Shown here piece after piece: positions 1 to 12,036 of a DNA stretch of 64,000 nucleotides. This stretch comes from Babylonia areolata. Its lineage: Eukaryota > Mollusca > Gastropoda > Neogastropoda > Buccinidae. The DNA lies in contig NC_134910.1 of the NCBI RefSeq assembly GCF_041734735.1, positions 10,166,748 to 10,230,747 of the forward strand, written 5' to 3'. Under the pieces are notes generated by a model. It saw only the letters and a program-made list of their open reading frames with translations, searched no databases and was not told the DNA's origin. Position 1 is the stretch's first letter, and each line of letters opens with the position of its first letter. The translations under genes and the position numbers were made by a program.

Positions 1-201
1 TAAAAAGCACAATACGTTTGTTTGTTTTGTAGAAGAGATTTTCATGACACGTCTGATATCCTCAACATTGTCACAAAACGCACATCTCATATCCACACAC
101 AACACCTCGACATAAATCCACCCTCTCTCACCAAGACATATGTCAGCTATCACAGACAGTTACATCAAGACACACATCATTATCATCCACACTGGATGTC
201 A

Positions 202-235
<34 letters not shown>
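1..235 (+). other. Intron 3' part of gene A with (GT)n at the acceptor
   Basis: AT-rich, non-coding-looking sequence ends in a GT run of about 30 bases at 204-232, followed by CAG at 233-235. The GT run takes the place of the usual pyrimidine tract directly before the acceptor of the next exon. I see no further exon in these 235 bases. Confidence 0.5.
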
Positions 236-357
236 AACGTAACCTGAACCCCAAAGCGGCCTGTCTGAAGAGACGGGAGGAGGAGAAGACGGAGGAGTTA
301 CCGGGCAGAGCTCTCAACTCTGACGACCTGGCTTCCCAGAGCCACTTAGGCAGCAAG
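236..357 (+). CDS. Gene A, penultimate coding exon (unrecognised protein)
   Basis: An exon of 122 bases lies between a (GT)n-CAG acceptor and an AAG|GTAGTG donor. It starts with two bases of a split codon and then reads 40 codons to a phase-0 end. The peptide starts RNLNPKAACLKRREEEK and ends SQSHLGSK; it is hydrophilic, with a basic then acidic stretch and no membrane segment or domain I recognise. It is balanced in base composition, unlike the T-rich DNA around it, and its phase fits the next exon at 1496. The rest of the gene lies to the left of the window, so I cannot name it. The exon call rests on splice sites, an open frame and composition, without homology. Confidence 0.6.
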
Positions 358-1495
358 GTAGTGGGGCTTTGTTGTAGTCGTCATGTGTATTTTTGATCAT
401 CATAACTTACTTCGCTGGTATTTTTTTTGTGTGTGTGGGTGGAAGGGGTGGGGATGGGGGAGTAGTGGTTTTTTTGTGTATGTTATTTGTGTGTGTGTGT
501 GAGTGTGTTGTGTTTTGTGCATGTGTGAGTGCTAGCATGCATGTATGAGTGCGGGAGGTGGGGTGGGAGGGGCTGTTGTGAGTGCTTGCATATGTTTGCA
601 CATTGTAGGGGGTGTGTGTGTGAGAGAGAGAGAGTGAGTGCTTGCATATATATACTTGCTTCAGTGTGTATCATATCATGATGTGTTGTGTTCTTTTCAG
701 TCTCTTTCTCTCTCACTCTCCCCTCCCCTTCCCCCATCCCTACCCCACCAACCCCCCTCTCTCTCTTTGTCTTCTTCTTTCACTGTCTCTTTCTTTATCT
801 CTCTGTACCTCCTTCTCTTCTCACTACCCCTCCCCCTCCCCCTCCCATCTTTATCTGTCGCTCCTTTCACCCCCACCCCTGCCATGCCCTTTCTCCCTGT
901 GTCGGCCACCTCCCCATTCTGTCTGTCTCTCCTTCTCGCTCATTCTTGGTATATATGTGAATCTCTCTCTCCCCCCCCCCCACCCCCCCTCTCTCTCCCT
1001 TTCTCTCTCCCCTCTCCCTTTCTCTCCCTCCCTCTCTCTCTCTCACTTGCCATATGTATTGTGGCTAAAGGCTGAAGTAAACCTTCTGAGTTCTCTCTCT
1101 GTTTGTCGTTCCTGGCATATATATGCATGTCTCTCTCTCCCTCCCCCTATTCTTTCTGAGTTGCTTCCGGCATATTTGTGCCTGTGTAAATTGATGGCCA
1201 TGCTGTTTAGTCCTGTGACCCTTTTTTTTTTTTTTTTGATAAACATAACGCCGTTTTGCTTTAAGTGATATTAGATGTGTAGTGTGTGTGCATGCTTGCA
1301 ATCATGTGTTCGTGTTTGAGAGTGTGTGTGTGTTTGGCTGTGCGTGTGTGTGTGTGTGTGTTTCTTAAGAAACAGGGAATGTATAAAGAAAGGGTTAATC
1401 AGAACAATGCAATACTAAATTATAACATTCGTTAACAAATCTAGAAAGTGACCTCATCTGACCCCTGTTGTGTGTGTGTGTGTGTGTGTCCACAG
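358..1495 (+). other. Last intron of gene A
   Basis: The intron runs from GTAGTG at 358 to a (GT)n-CCACAG acceptor at 1495. It holds GT-rich stretches (480-640, 1270-1360), a pyrimidine-rich CT/CCCT block at about 700-1060 and a T run near 1219. The many open frames inside it are low-complexity artefacts. Confidence 0.5.
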
Positions 1496-1537
1496 TGCAC
1501 CCCCGAGCCTGGCAAGGACGTCGCCCCCTGGTGGTAG
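1496..1537 (+). CDS. Gene A, last coding exon with stop codon
   Basis: After the acceptor (GT)n-CCACAG the phase-0 frame reads CTPEPGKDVAPWW and stops at TAG (1535-1537). Together with the exon at 236-357 it gives a C-terminus of 53 whole codons ending in the aromatic pair WW. The short tail and the following long untranslated stretch fit a terminal exon. I do not recognise the family. Another possible reading is that the true last exon uses a different acceptor, but the phase match between the two exons favours this model. Confidence 0.5.
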   Translation, partial: CTPEPGKDVAPWW

Positions 1538-1796
1538 CACTGACCTCCCCCCTCACCCCTCAACCCCTCTTCTTCCCCCTCCCCCACCACCCCGACACCA
1601 CCAGTAGCTGCCGAAGGGAGCCCTGACTCCTCCTGTACAACGTGCAACCTCAGCGAATCGTCAATGGTTTGCAGCAACTCCGTTATGTGGCCTTCTTCTG
1701 CTGAACTGAACTGAACTGAACTGACTGAATCCACACTGCTACACACACACACAGACATGTTCACACACAAACACACACACAGACATATATAACTGC

Positions 1797-1841
<45 letters not shown>

Positions 1842-4656
1842 GTGCTCCCACAGCAACAAGGGGGGCAACTGCTGGTCTGTGGTGTGTATGGTGGTAGAGC
1901 GAAATTGTTGTGTTTACGGTGTGTGTTTTGTGAACACATCACTGTATCTGTTTTAGAAGGATTGATTAAAGTAAGGGAGAGAGAGAGAGAACACACATCA
2001 TTGTGTTAAGGGCATCCACGTCGTCAGTGCACGGTTGCCCGTCTTGTAGAGAAGTTGGCTTTTAGAGACGACGGGCTTGGTTTTGTTGGGAAAGATTCCT
2101 GTAATGAACACTTTATATACCTTGCCCTTGTGGTCAGTTAGAGCAGGGACTGGAGTTTGGGTTGACCCAGGCACCATGGGCATGGAAAGGAGTGGTGGTA
2201 GAGCTGGCCTTGGTTTGCCTGATCATGACCGATACCTTGCTGGTGTAGTAGACACTGCTGCTTCCTCTCCACTGGCCTCATCTGGATCATGCTTTGTGGG
2301 GAAGAGACAGGCCGCAGGAGAGAGAAAAGGCAGGCAGAAAAAAATCCAGAGTAAAACGAGGGAAGGAAGAGATGAGATTTGTACCCTTTTTTTTTTTTTT
2401 TTTTTTAAATGAAAGTGGAAAGTAGAGGGCTTTGGTTCTGACAAAGTAGAGGACTTTGGTTTCTGACGGATGAAAAGTTGCCAGGTCAGTGGTTTGTTTC
2501 CCTCTTTAGACGATCAAAGCTTGTCTCCAGAAACTGAACTGAAGTTAACAAGGCTGGTGGTTGTGAAGGAACACGCCATTGGCTGATTTGACAGGGCAGC
2601 AGTGGTGTGAACTGTTGCCCTGGATTTCAGAACATCCCATGACATGACGAAATGTTGTCACTAAAAAAAACAACAACAACAAAAAGAAAAAAAAAAGAGA
2701 AAAAATCCAACTCCTACACACACAAAAAAAACAACAAACAACACCAGCACCACCTACACACGCGACTGGAGTGCTGTCTACATGGATGGATGTTCTGACC
2801 AAGCACTGCACCCCACTACGCTGAACGTCACGCGAAGGACTGACGCTGAACGGCTGTGCTGTAGTGCGTTCCTCATGTAACGAGAGACTGCATGCAGCAA
2901 GGCGAAGCAGCCTGCGTGTGATACGTGGAAAGGACGAACAAGATTGGACTTCCTGGAAGGAAGGAAGGAGAACACACCAACCAACCAACCAACCAACCTG
3001 CCTGCCAGATGTCTTGGACCTCCTGTGTGGCTAGAAGTATATTACCTATGTTATATGGCTGAAGTTGAAAAAAAAAAAAAACACAACAAAATATGAACAT
3101 GTTATTGGCTGAGAGAAGAGAGGAAAAAAAAAAAAGAAAAAAAAAAGTTGCCTGTGAACATGTTACATGTTGAAAAATGTATGTTGGCCGTGTTATGTGT
3201 GTGGACGTGTGAGGTGTGTGGATTGAGAACGAACCTCAAGTTACACGTGTAGTGTGAGTGAATGAGTCGGAGGTGTCTGGATGCACTTTATAGCTTTGGG
3301 TCAGTCATCCGAAAACTCTTACAACTGCTGTCTGAAGTTTTTGTTGTGGTTGATTTGTGTGGGGTTTTTGTTGTTGCTGTTGTTGTTGTTGTTGTTGCAT
3401 TTTTAATGAACTGTTTTATTATGATTACTGTGTTTTATGATGATTGTTTTAACTTACCGCTTGTCAGTGGTAAGCTCTTAAAAGAGCAGCTCTTTGATTT
3501 TTTTTTTCTTCTTCTTCAATTGCTGTTTTCTTATGCAAGCTGTATTCATTTAAGATTTTTTATTGTGGGTGGAATTTAGTAAGGAAAATACTGCCTTTGT
3601 CACCATCACGCTGAATTAATTTCAGGTCCAGGAAATGTATGTGTGTCTCAGTGTGTGGGAGAATGGTTTGTGACCACGGTAGTGAATGTTGTGTCTTATT
3701 TTGTTTGCTTGTTTGTTCCATTCGTTGGGTGTGGCTCTTGAGAAAGGGGGTGTGGTCATTCGTTTAGTTGGTAGTCACAAGGTTGTGCTGCTTCTGTCTC
3801 TGCCTGTCTGGTGTCAGACTCCCGTTCTCCAGATGTCTCTCCCATCCTCACTCCCTCTCAGTTCCTTTCCTCCAGCTGGAAAGACAGGGCTATAAGCAGG
3901 GAAGATAGGGGTGCGTTGGGCTAGGTTCTTACGAGACACGCGCTGAAGGTGCATTTCTTTTTTTCCACCTCGTGGCAAGAGTGGCTAGGTTCTCGCCAGT
4001 CAGGGCTAGGTAGCCCTCAGAGCAACTTTGCTGTGCTGCAAGGATAAGACCTAGTTCTCACCTTAGATTCATTTCTTTGTGCATGTACTCCTTTTCCTCG
4101 CCACACCCGAGTGTGTTTGCAAATAGGAAATGTGTCTCCGGAAACAATTGTAAGTGATTGTTATGTTATCAAGAAAGCTAACAGTAACAGCAGCTTGGTG
4201 TCAGACAAGTTAGATGCTACCAGCTCTTGCTATTTGAGGGAGAAGGTGGGGTAGGGGTTTTCAAGAAATACACATCTTGTATTTAAAACAAATTACTAAC
4301 ACCCCACACCTGAATTTAGTTTCATCTTTTGTGCAGAAGCCAGGAAAGAGATGACAGTATATCTGGGTATGATGGTACCCATTCCTTGTTTCTGTTCTGC
4401 TGTCAGGTAGGGGGTGGGGAACTGGAGTGTTTGTGGGCAGTGATAGAACGGTCATCTTCTCTGAGTGACAGCTGACTGTGTTTCGAGAAGAGTTTGTGTT
4501 GCTAAACATGTGTAAGATGTCTGGTAATGTGTCTTTCTACAGTGCGTGTATGTGTGGATGGGATGAAGACAGTGACAAGGTGTGTACAGCATGAAGTGGG
4601 AAAGAACAACTCAGCAGTGGGAATCACTGCGCTGACAGTGTTGGATCAAACACGTT
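1538..4656 (+). other. Probable 3' UTR of gene A and downstream DNA
   Basis: No convincing coding exon is visible on either strand. Contents are a short CTGAA repeat near 1700, a (CA)n run at about 1798-1840, A-rich and T-rich runs and GT-rich stretches. How much of this is transcribed cannot be told from the sequence. Confidence 0.4.
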
Positions 4657-4940
4657 TTACTAGCTGAATGGTTGAAGTGTTAGACTTGCCTGTCCACAGA
4701 CATCAGCTCTTGGTGTTCTAAACCTGATCTGGCAGCACCTGTGAGATAAAAAGTGGAGATTTCACCAGTCTTCCAGGTCAGCATGTGTGCAGTCCTGATT
4801 GTGCTAAACCTTTTTGTGTATGTGCATGTAGGAAGATTGAATATGCAGATCAAGTGCAGATTGAATATGCAGATTAAGTGCCAGTTATCTATATCATCAT
4901 TTCGATGACTTATGGGAACACAAATGCAACCAGTATGCAT
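4657..4940 (+). repeat. Old, diverged copy of tRNA-derived SINE family S2
   Basis: The order of blocks matches the younger S2 copies at 30464, 45619 and 63069 read in sense. There is a tRNA-like start (GCTGAATGGTTGAAGTG), a GTGGAGATTT block, TCCAGGTCAGCATGTGTGCAG, a TGTGTATGTGCATG block and ATGCAGAT. Many substitutions and small gaps suggest a much older insertion. A short internal duplication (AGATTGAATATGCAGAT) is present. Confidence 0.6.
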
Positions 4941-5505
4941 GGAGTGTTGCTGCCTAATTTGAAGGTTTAGAAAAAAATTGGTCAGACATGTGAAACTACA
5001 CTCGTCACTTAATGTTGCGATGCAGTGGACAAACGCAAAAGGAAAAAAAGAATTTTGAAGTGTTATCCAGATTTCTTTTATATATTAAAACTATTGATGG
5101 GAATATCAGTTATATTTGACTGTTGCAGCAGTGTCATATGGAGTACTCTTTGGCATGTATTTTGATGTATATTACTGCTGCAATCCTTTAGTGAGTTTGG
5201 GCGTGTCTTTGAATCAACACTGCTGAAGTTCTACCTTTTTAGTGACACTTGTCATGGACAAAAGTAGATACCCCAGAATGTCCTCATATGCTTGTCAGGA
5301 TGGTTCGATGGGAAATTTCTGGTTCACAAAACTGGTCACCAGACAGAAGCTTCATCAGTGAAGGGAAGAACAAGAAATAAATGTGTTCAAGTCTTGTCGG
5401 GAGAAGGTGTGGAGGTTGTTGTGCTGTGTTTGTGCTTGCCACACACTAACCAGAAATGAGTGCAACCTGTTTCCTGCTTATCGAACGAAATGGCTGTTTG
5501 GGTGA

Positions 5506-5540
<35 letters not shown>

Positions 5541-8456
5541 CAAAACTGTTGATGGTTAATGCGTTTAGGGAACGAGGGTGCATCATGTAAATTGGAGAGA
5601 AGATAAAGTATTTTTTAGTGATTAAGATATTCTGAATATTTGGGTCCCATAGAGGAGAAATGGAGAGTTACTGTCTGAGTGTCTTTGAGGCATAGAGGGA
5701 TGGGGTTTATAATGTGTGTGTGTGTGTGTTGGAGGGTTGGGGGGCAGGGGTGTGGGCGGGGTGGGGATCCAAATGAAAGGTGTTTGAAACGTGTGCAGTG
5801 CATGGTGAAAAGATGCTTAATCTCCCCACCTTGTAGGCCTTGGTTCATCGTTTAACAACTTGATTCTGCAGCGGCAGTTACTGAAGGGTGGCACACGTTT
5901 TGGTACTGTTCAACCTATTGCTTTCCTTCATTTGCTCTTTGTTTTTTGTAATTCTTGTTTTATTTATTTGTTGTTCTGAATTGATAATCTCTATGGGTTG
6001 ATCTGCTTTTTTTTGTGTTATGATCCCAGTTCGATTTTTTTACATGTGGTATACATGTGTATGAACTTTTCTTGGTTTGAGTTTCAATGTGTTTAGATTT
6101 GGTTCTGTTTTGTTTTTGTTTTTTTTTGGGGTGGGGTGGGTCGAAGGGCGGGGTTGGGTCGGGGTTATTCAGTGTGCAACTGATGCGTCAAACAAAGTGG
6201 ACAACCTGCGCTTTGGAACAAGAACAGTCGGTACATTCTGAATCTAGCTGCATCAAAAAGCTGAAACCTTTTTATCATTATTATATATATATATATATAT
6301 ATATCTTTTTTTTTTTTTAAGTCGTCAGTTTGAAAGAGGAATCGAGTTATATTTTTGTGAATGACCATTTTGTGTTGTGAAGCCGAAGCTACTTGTTTTA
6401 TATCTTCAAAGACAGGAGATCCATGAACTTTGTGAACTTGAGATGGTGTGGGTTTGTTTTTGGTTTTTGTTTTGTTTTTTTTGTCGTTGGACACGTGTTG
6501 TTAACACTGCTCCTGCGTGTTTGTCCCTGTGTGGTCAGTTGGGGTGTGAGCAACGATGATAGATAGCATCAGTGGTGTTGTTGTTGTTGGAAACTTGTTG
6601 TTGTTGTTGTGGGGTATGGGGATACTTTTGTTAGTACATATCACATGTATCTGAAATCACAGAGAGAGGGGGGGGGGGGGGGGGGGGAGGAGGGGGAGGA
6701 TTTTCAACCTTCTCTGCGTTTTTATGTGTGCGATTTTTTTTTTTTTTGTTTTTTTTTTTTTTTTTTTTTTAAATAAAGATGTGTTTAGCTGTTCCAGTTT
6801 GCAATTCAATACAGACAGGTATCTACTACTTGACACTGAAACCTGTAGCAGATTGTTTCACCCTTTTTTAAAATTTTATTTATTTATTTTTTTTTAGTTA
6901 TTTCTCTGCCTGAAGCATTAATTAATGATATTTTTCAGTCGGAAAGTTCTGACAAAAGTAAAATTGCTGCATCGGTTTTGAGAAGTAAGTTGCTTCCATA
7001 AAATGTTTGAGGATGAAATGACAACTTTGTGTTGTTTTGACACGGCCACACAATGTGTTGTTTTGACACAGCCACACAAAGGAGAAATCACTGGTTTAAA
7101 GATGTTCAGAAGGATTTGGGCGTGGTAGGGGTTTTTTTTTTTTTTTTTTTTAGACAAGTAAACTAGCAGACATGTGGAGTTTGGTGGGAGGAAGTGTGTT
7201 GGCTTGTCACAGTTCCCACTCTTCTCCCTCCAAGCCCCCCCCCCAACCCCTCCACCCCTTCCATTCACTCTGCTGCTGATAGAATATGTCGACAGGAATT
7301 TGCTGCTGTCATGGAAAGAGTTTTTGAAGGGGGGGGAGAAAAAAGGTTTAAAAGACAAGTGTTCAGTTCAAAACAGAAAACACAGCTTCAGTAGAATTGC
7401 CGTTCTTCGTTCTCCAAATTCTTGGCATGGCGGGTTCTCTCTGAATTTTTGTGCGTGGGTCTTTAGTTGTGATGAGCACTTCCTGTTTGGCCCATCTCTT
7501 TCAGCCCTTGGCCCGTTTTCAATACTTTTTTTTTTTTCTGTGGATGAATTTGGCATTCATCGATGTTAGGAAAGACCAGTCTGTTAACAGTAGAAATTAT
7601 CAGTAAGTTGTTTAAAAAAAAAAGAAAAAAAAAGGGGTTCATGATTGTGACCTTTGCACTTTGTTAATTAGTGCAGGCTTTCCTGATGAGTATTCATTAC
7701 AAATGTGGGGGTCATCCATTGCAGAAATATTCAGCACCCAAGCTTGATGTTGTTATTGACCATTTCATTGCAGGAAGTGGGGGGTAGAGAGGGAAGGGGT
7801 AGGTGTTGAAAGGCGTATGTGAAAGGGACAGTATGTGCTGCTTTTGGGTGGAGGAGGGGGGGTGTGTGTTTTTTTATAATGATTTTATTTTATTTTTTTA
7901 TTGTACACCAATCGTTGTGCTTCCAGTGTTGGGTTTGACAGTGAAGAAGACCTTACTTCAACATGAACTCCTGTATGTGAGCGTTTTGCTTGTGCGTATG
8001 TGTGTCTACATGCCTGTGTGTGTGTGTGTGTGTGTGTGTTGATTTTCGTTTATTCCTTGTCCACCATTTTAACCCATCTTGTTTTTTTTTTGGTTTTTTT
8101 TTTTGTTTTTGTTTTTTTTAACTGTGGAATCTGATGTGAAGGGTTGATTCGTCCATGCTGTGCAGTCTCTCAGTTGACAACCCTGATTGTTTCTGAAGAA
8201 TGTCTATGACTTGTTGAGTGTGCCCTTGCTAAGGCAAGAGCTATTGTGGCAGTCAGCTATTCTTTGCGTTCCTACTGCGCATGGTCAGACACAGCCATAT
8301 GTCCTCACCCATTGATAGCTTCAAGATGCCATTGTCCAAGCAGTGGAAATGCCAGTTGGGTTTTGCCTGAGGCAATGGTTTCCAACGTTTCAGCCAGCTA
8401 GATATATCTTGATTGAACAGGGATTCCAACTTGTAGACCCAGGAATGTGCCTGTTT
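4941..8456. other. Gene-free stretch, T- and GT-rich
   Basis: Only simple sequence is seen: (GT)n at 5511-5539, 5717-5730 and 8019-8040, (TA)n near 6285, a poly(G) tract at about 6668-6697, and poly(T) and poly(A) runs near 6736-6770, 7133 and 8082-8120. No splice-framed open frame was found. Confidence 0.4.
6772..6777 (+). terminator. Candidate polyadenylation signal AATAAA
   Basis: AATAAA follows a long T run and is itself followed by GTGTTT-type sequence. It could end a long gene A transcript, but at about 5 kb past the stop codon it is only one of several possible signals. Confidence 0.25.
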
Positions 8457-8918
8457 GTGTGGAGATCTACAGTTATTTTTAACATTGTCAGATTTGGTTT
8501 CTGTGGAGATCTACAGTTATTTTTAACATTGTCAGATTCAGTTCATGTGGAGATCTACAGTTTTTTAACATTGTCAGATTTGGTTTGTGGAGATCTACAG
8601 TTATTTTTTTTTAATTAACATTGGCAGATTTGCTTTTTGGAAATCTACAGTCAATTTTAACATTGTCAAATCTACAGTTATTTTTAACATTGTTAGATTT
8701 GGTTTGTGTGGAGATCTACAGTTAGTTTTAACATTGTCAGATCCAGTTTGTGTGGAGATCTACAGTTAGTTTTAACATTGTCAGATTCAGTTTGTGTGGA
8801 GATCTACAGTTAGTTTTAACATTGTCAGATTCAGTTTGTGTTGAGATCTACAGTTAGTTTTAACATTGTCAGATTCAGTTTGTGTGGAGATCCAGTTATT
8901 TTTTAACATTGTCAGGTC
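8457..8918 (+). repeat. Minisatellite, about 44-bp unit, about 11 copies
   Basis: The unit begins GTGTGGAGATCTACAGTTA, continues through TTTTAACATTGTCAGATT and ends in a short CAGTTT link. Copies differ by single bases and small gaps, and middle copies are truncated. It lies between the genes, with no exon edge recognised next to it. Confidence 0.85.
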
Positions 8919-9539
8919 CAGGTGGGCAAGGTCTTCCAAAGCTTTGTGGTATATGTGAAAATGTTGGGTCTCATTCACTGCGCATTGTATAGCCATTCTG
9001 AACAGTTTTTGTCTGCATTTTGTGGTAAAGTTAAGAGTTTTACTGAAAACCTACATAACAACAATTGAAGTTCGTCCTCCTGTTCATTCCTTTTGATTAG
9101 GCAGCAAAAGGTGGGTGTGCATGTTGTACAACAAACCAGAGGGTCTCCTCTGAGGTGTGGCCTTCTGGCCACCTGACATGTCAGAACTGGCACCGCAGCA
9201 GACGAACCTGGGCGAAGCTTAGTGTAGGGGTCTTGGAGTGTGCCGTGTGGGAGTAACATCATGATGAAACAATGAAGATGCTTGGACGGCAAAATAATGG
9301 ACAAAAAAGGAAGAAAAAAAAGGCAAAAATGGCTGTGTCTGACTGTATGCAGTATGGATGCTGTGGTCATCTCGCATGGAAAGAAAGATTTGTCTTCAGC
9401 TGTTTTTGTATGAGGTGTTTGAGTGAGTTGAGGCTTGGGTTCCATTCTGAAGCCTGAAGTCCATGCTGCATCAGTTGATTTCACACACTTCTTTATGATC
9501 CACATGTTCTATGAATATGAAATCATATCTGTTTTTTTA

Positions 9540-9545
9540 AATAAA
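9540..9545 (+). terminator. Candidate polyadenylation signal AATAAA
   Basis: AATAAA occurs about 15 bases before a genomic A run at 9561-9572. It may be a real signal of gene A or chance in AT-rich DNA. Confidence 0.2.
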
Positions 9546-10128
9546 AAGTGCCACTTGCCTTGAAAAAAAAAAAACAGTCTTCAGGCAGAGGTTTTGGACC
9601 CCAAATATTCCCGTGGTTGTGTGTGTTTGGAAACAGTACAGTTTGATTTTTAATTAAAGAGGGTATATGCTAGATGGTGATGTGTTTCGTGTGTTAAGGG
9701 GGCAATCCATTTTCGGGCACTGTGTTGCAACAGTCATCAAATGTAACGTATTCTTTAGGAATTTAGATTCACCATGTTTCATTTTTCGTGGGACAAAAGT
9801 GAATGCTGACGAGACAACATTGCATAACACCTGTCACATCATTTGTCCTTTGTTGCTACTCACATCATCCACCATGTAACACGTGTAGGGAAGAAAAGAA
9901 TTGTGCTGTTGGAATGTGGAACACTGCCAGTATCCAGGGTTCGAGTTGATTCGTAGATTTTAGAATTTGTACAAAAATAGCTTCCTTTTTTTTTTCTTAC
10001 ACTCTTTAATCACCAAGTTTCTGTTTGAAGAAAACACTCCCTAGCACAAAATATTTTAGATTTGATGGTCTCAGTCACACATACTTTGGTACATGTCAAA
10101 ACAATACAATGGACTCCTCACTTGAAAC

Positions 10129-10259
10129 TAGGTCAGGGGGTGAAGGTTAGTCATTGTTGTAGGTCAGGGGGTGAAGGTTAGTCATTGCTTGTTGTAGGTC
10201 AGGGGGTGAAGGTTAGTCATTGTTGTAGGTCAGGGGGTGAAGGTTAGTCATTGCTGTAG
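10129..10259 (+). repeat. Short minisatellite, about 31-bp unit, 4 copies
   Basis: The unit contains GGTCAGGGGGTGAAGGTTAG followed by TCATTG and TTGTA. One copy has a four-base insertion. The copies are nearly identical, so the array is young. Confidence 0.85.
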
Positions 10260-10706
10260 TGCGTGGGAAACTAGCTGCAGCTGGCAAGGTTTGTAACAAT
10301 GTGATGAATGGTTTTATTAACATGACCCCTTCGTGTGGACAAAAGTCGCTTATGGCGGTGAACTGTCTGGTTGACTGGAGGTCGCCTTTGGTGGCAAAAG
10401 AGTTAAAAGTCTTTAAGAAATGATGGAGGTTTGTAACGGCGTTTGAATGTTAGGTCTCCGCATTATCAGAAGAGTAGTTACATATCATTTCTGCAGTGAA
10501 AAAGCACAGCACCAAAACACTTCGTCTGAATTTAAATTGATATGTAAGGTAATGAAAGGTAAAAGACCTAATCCTGCAGTGAAAGGATGTTTTTCCTTAC
10601 TAAATCGCTTTCTTGAACCTTAATAGCAGACAGCAATTTATGCAAGGAGCATTAACAGGCACTCAGAATACCATGGTCTTTTTCCCAAGTGTTTGATTTG
10701 ATAGTT

Positions 10707-10954
10707 TTAACCCATTCATTCCTGCAAAATTTACAGCTTCGGCAGGCTTACATGCCATATTCATGTGCGGAGAAAAAAAAAAAATGGCACAAAATATAGT
10801 TTTTCCTGCAAATTACGTGTGGAGAATTGCAGAAATACTGTAGAAGTTTGTTCCTTTTCTTTGCTGTTTATGTATGTTACAAAGGTGAAAACCATTTAAA
10901 GAAGACAAAATTCTTATGCCAGAGCAGTGCTTAGGCACAGGGCTCATGAGTTAA
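10707..10954. mobile_element. Possible TTAA-flanked miniature element (piggyBac-like)
   Basis: The left edge reads TTAACCCATTCATTCCTG. The right edge, read on the other strand, is TTAACTCATGAGCCCTG. TTAA at both ends and partly matching terminal sequences fit a non-autonomous piggyBac-type element of about 248 bp. The inverted repeats are weak, so the call is tentative. Confidence 0.35.
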
Positions 10955-11201
10955 AGTTTTCAGTGTTTGAAAGGTTTTTAAATTTTGTGATTACAAGCCT
11001 GTGTGAACTCTAGTGTCTGACACTCGTTTTCAAGCGTTCATTGCTCTGCACTGTTTTATTGTGGTGCCTGAGAGAGATGATAGGACTCCAGTTGTCTGTG
11101 TTATAGTTGAGGGACAGTGACGACGTCATAGATTTTTTCATGGCATCGATTTTCTGAAAGGTATAGAAATAATCTTATTTTTCACACTTTGTCTTCAGTT
11201 T

Positions 11202-11654
11202 TCAGCTCATATTGAGGGGGGAAAAAATTCCATGAAAAAAAACTAGCTGCCATATTTCTTTTACCAATCTGTGAACATGATAAGAGAAAAACAAAATCTC
11301 TTGAGTCAAAATAAGAAATATTGGAACCTCAGTAAACCATTGATCACTTTTTAGATAGACAACAGCATTTAAAGAAAGGAAGGCCCAGCCCAGAGCGACT
11401 CTGAGATAAAACCATGGGGGGTAGGTCGTTGAACAGCAGTGTGTGCTGCTTGCATCACTGGTTTTGACTCGGAAAGTATACCAGGCAAACTGGAAGTACA
11501 GGAAGGGAAGTAACTCCCTTACTGTTGCTGAAGAAACCAGAAGAGAAATTGTGGCCAAGGCTGCTTGGGCCATGTAAAATGGGATGTGTGGACCAGAAAG
11601 GAAGTCATATGTCACCTTGTCAGGTTTCTGTGGTATCTTGATGAGAAATGGCAA
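11202..11654 (-). other. Open frame of 150 codons, doubtful
   Basis: This is the longest open frame in the intergenic part that is not made of simple repeats. The peptide starts MPFLIKIPQKPDKVTYDFL and has several hydrophobic stretches (for example FYMAQAALATISLLV and ALGWAFLSLNAVVYL) that could be membrane helices. I do not recognise it. The DNA is AT-rich, a setting in which hydrophobic open frames arise by chance, and I see no flanking splice signals. It could be a chance frame, a remnant of a mobile element or a single-exon gene. Confidence 0.15.
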
Positions 11655-11819
11655 ATATATAACCTGACAAATGCTGGTGATAGGAATGGGTTATCTGACA
11701 ATAAGATGCATCAAAGCTGTGGATATGAACACATTGTATTTGATCAGTTGTCTGACAAACGGACAGAAGATAATAGTGATTGTCAGATTTAAAAGGATGG
11801 GAAACCGGCACACACAGGT

Positions 11820-11820
<1 letters not shown>

Positions 11821-11865
<45 letters not shown>

Positions 11866-11978
11866 ACACACACACACACACACACACATGGCGCAGTATC
11901 TAAATGAATGTATTGTACTTACTGATCACACAAAGAAGGAAAAAAAGAGCACATGACATGGGATATTATATTTGTGTA

Positions 11979-12035
<57 letters not shown>
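11821..12035. repeat. Compound microsatellites (CT)n-(CA)n and (GT)n-(TA)n
   Basis: A (CT)n run joins a (CA)n run at 11821-11888. A (GT)n run joins a (TA)n run at about 11979-12033. A further (CA)n run lies at 12246-12269. Confidence 0.9.

Positions 12036-12036
<1 letters not shown>

Noticed and set aside
638-1268. Ser/Leu/Pro-rich open frames in the gene A intron
   Set aside because: They come from a CT/CCCT pyrimidine block, and the intron borders are well defined.
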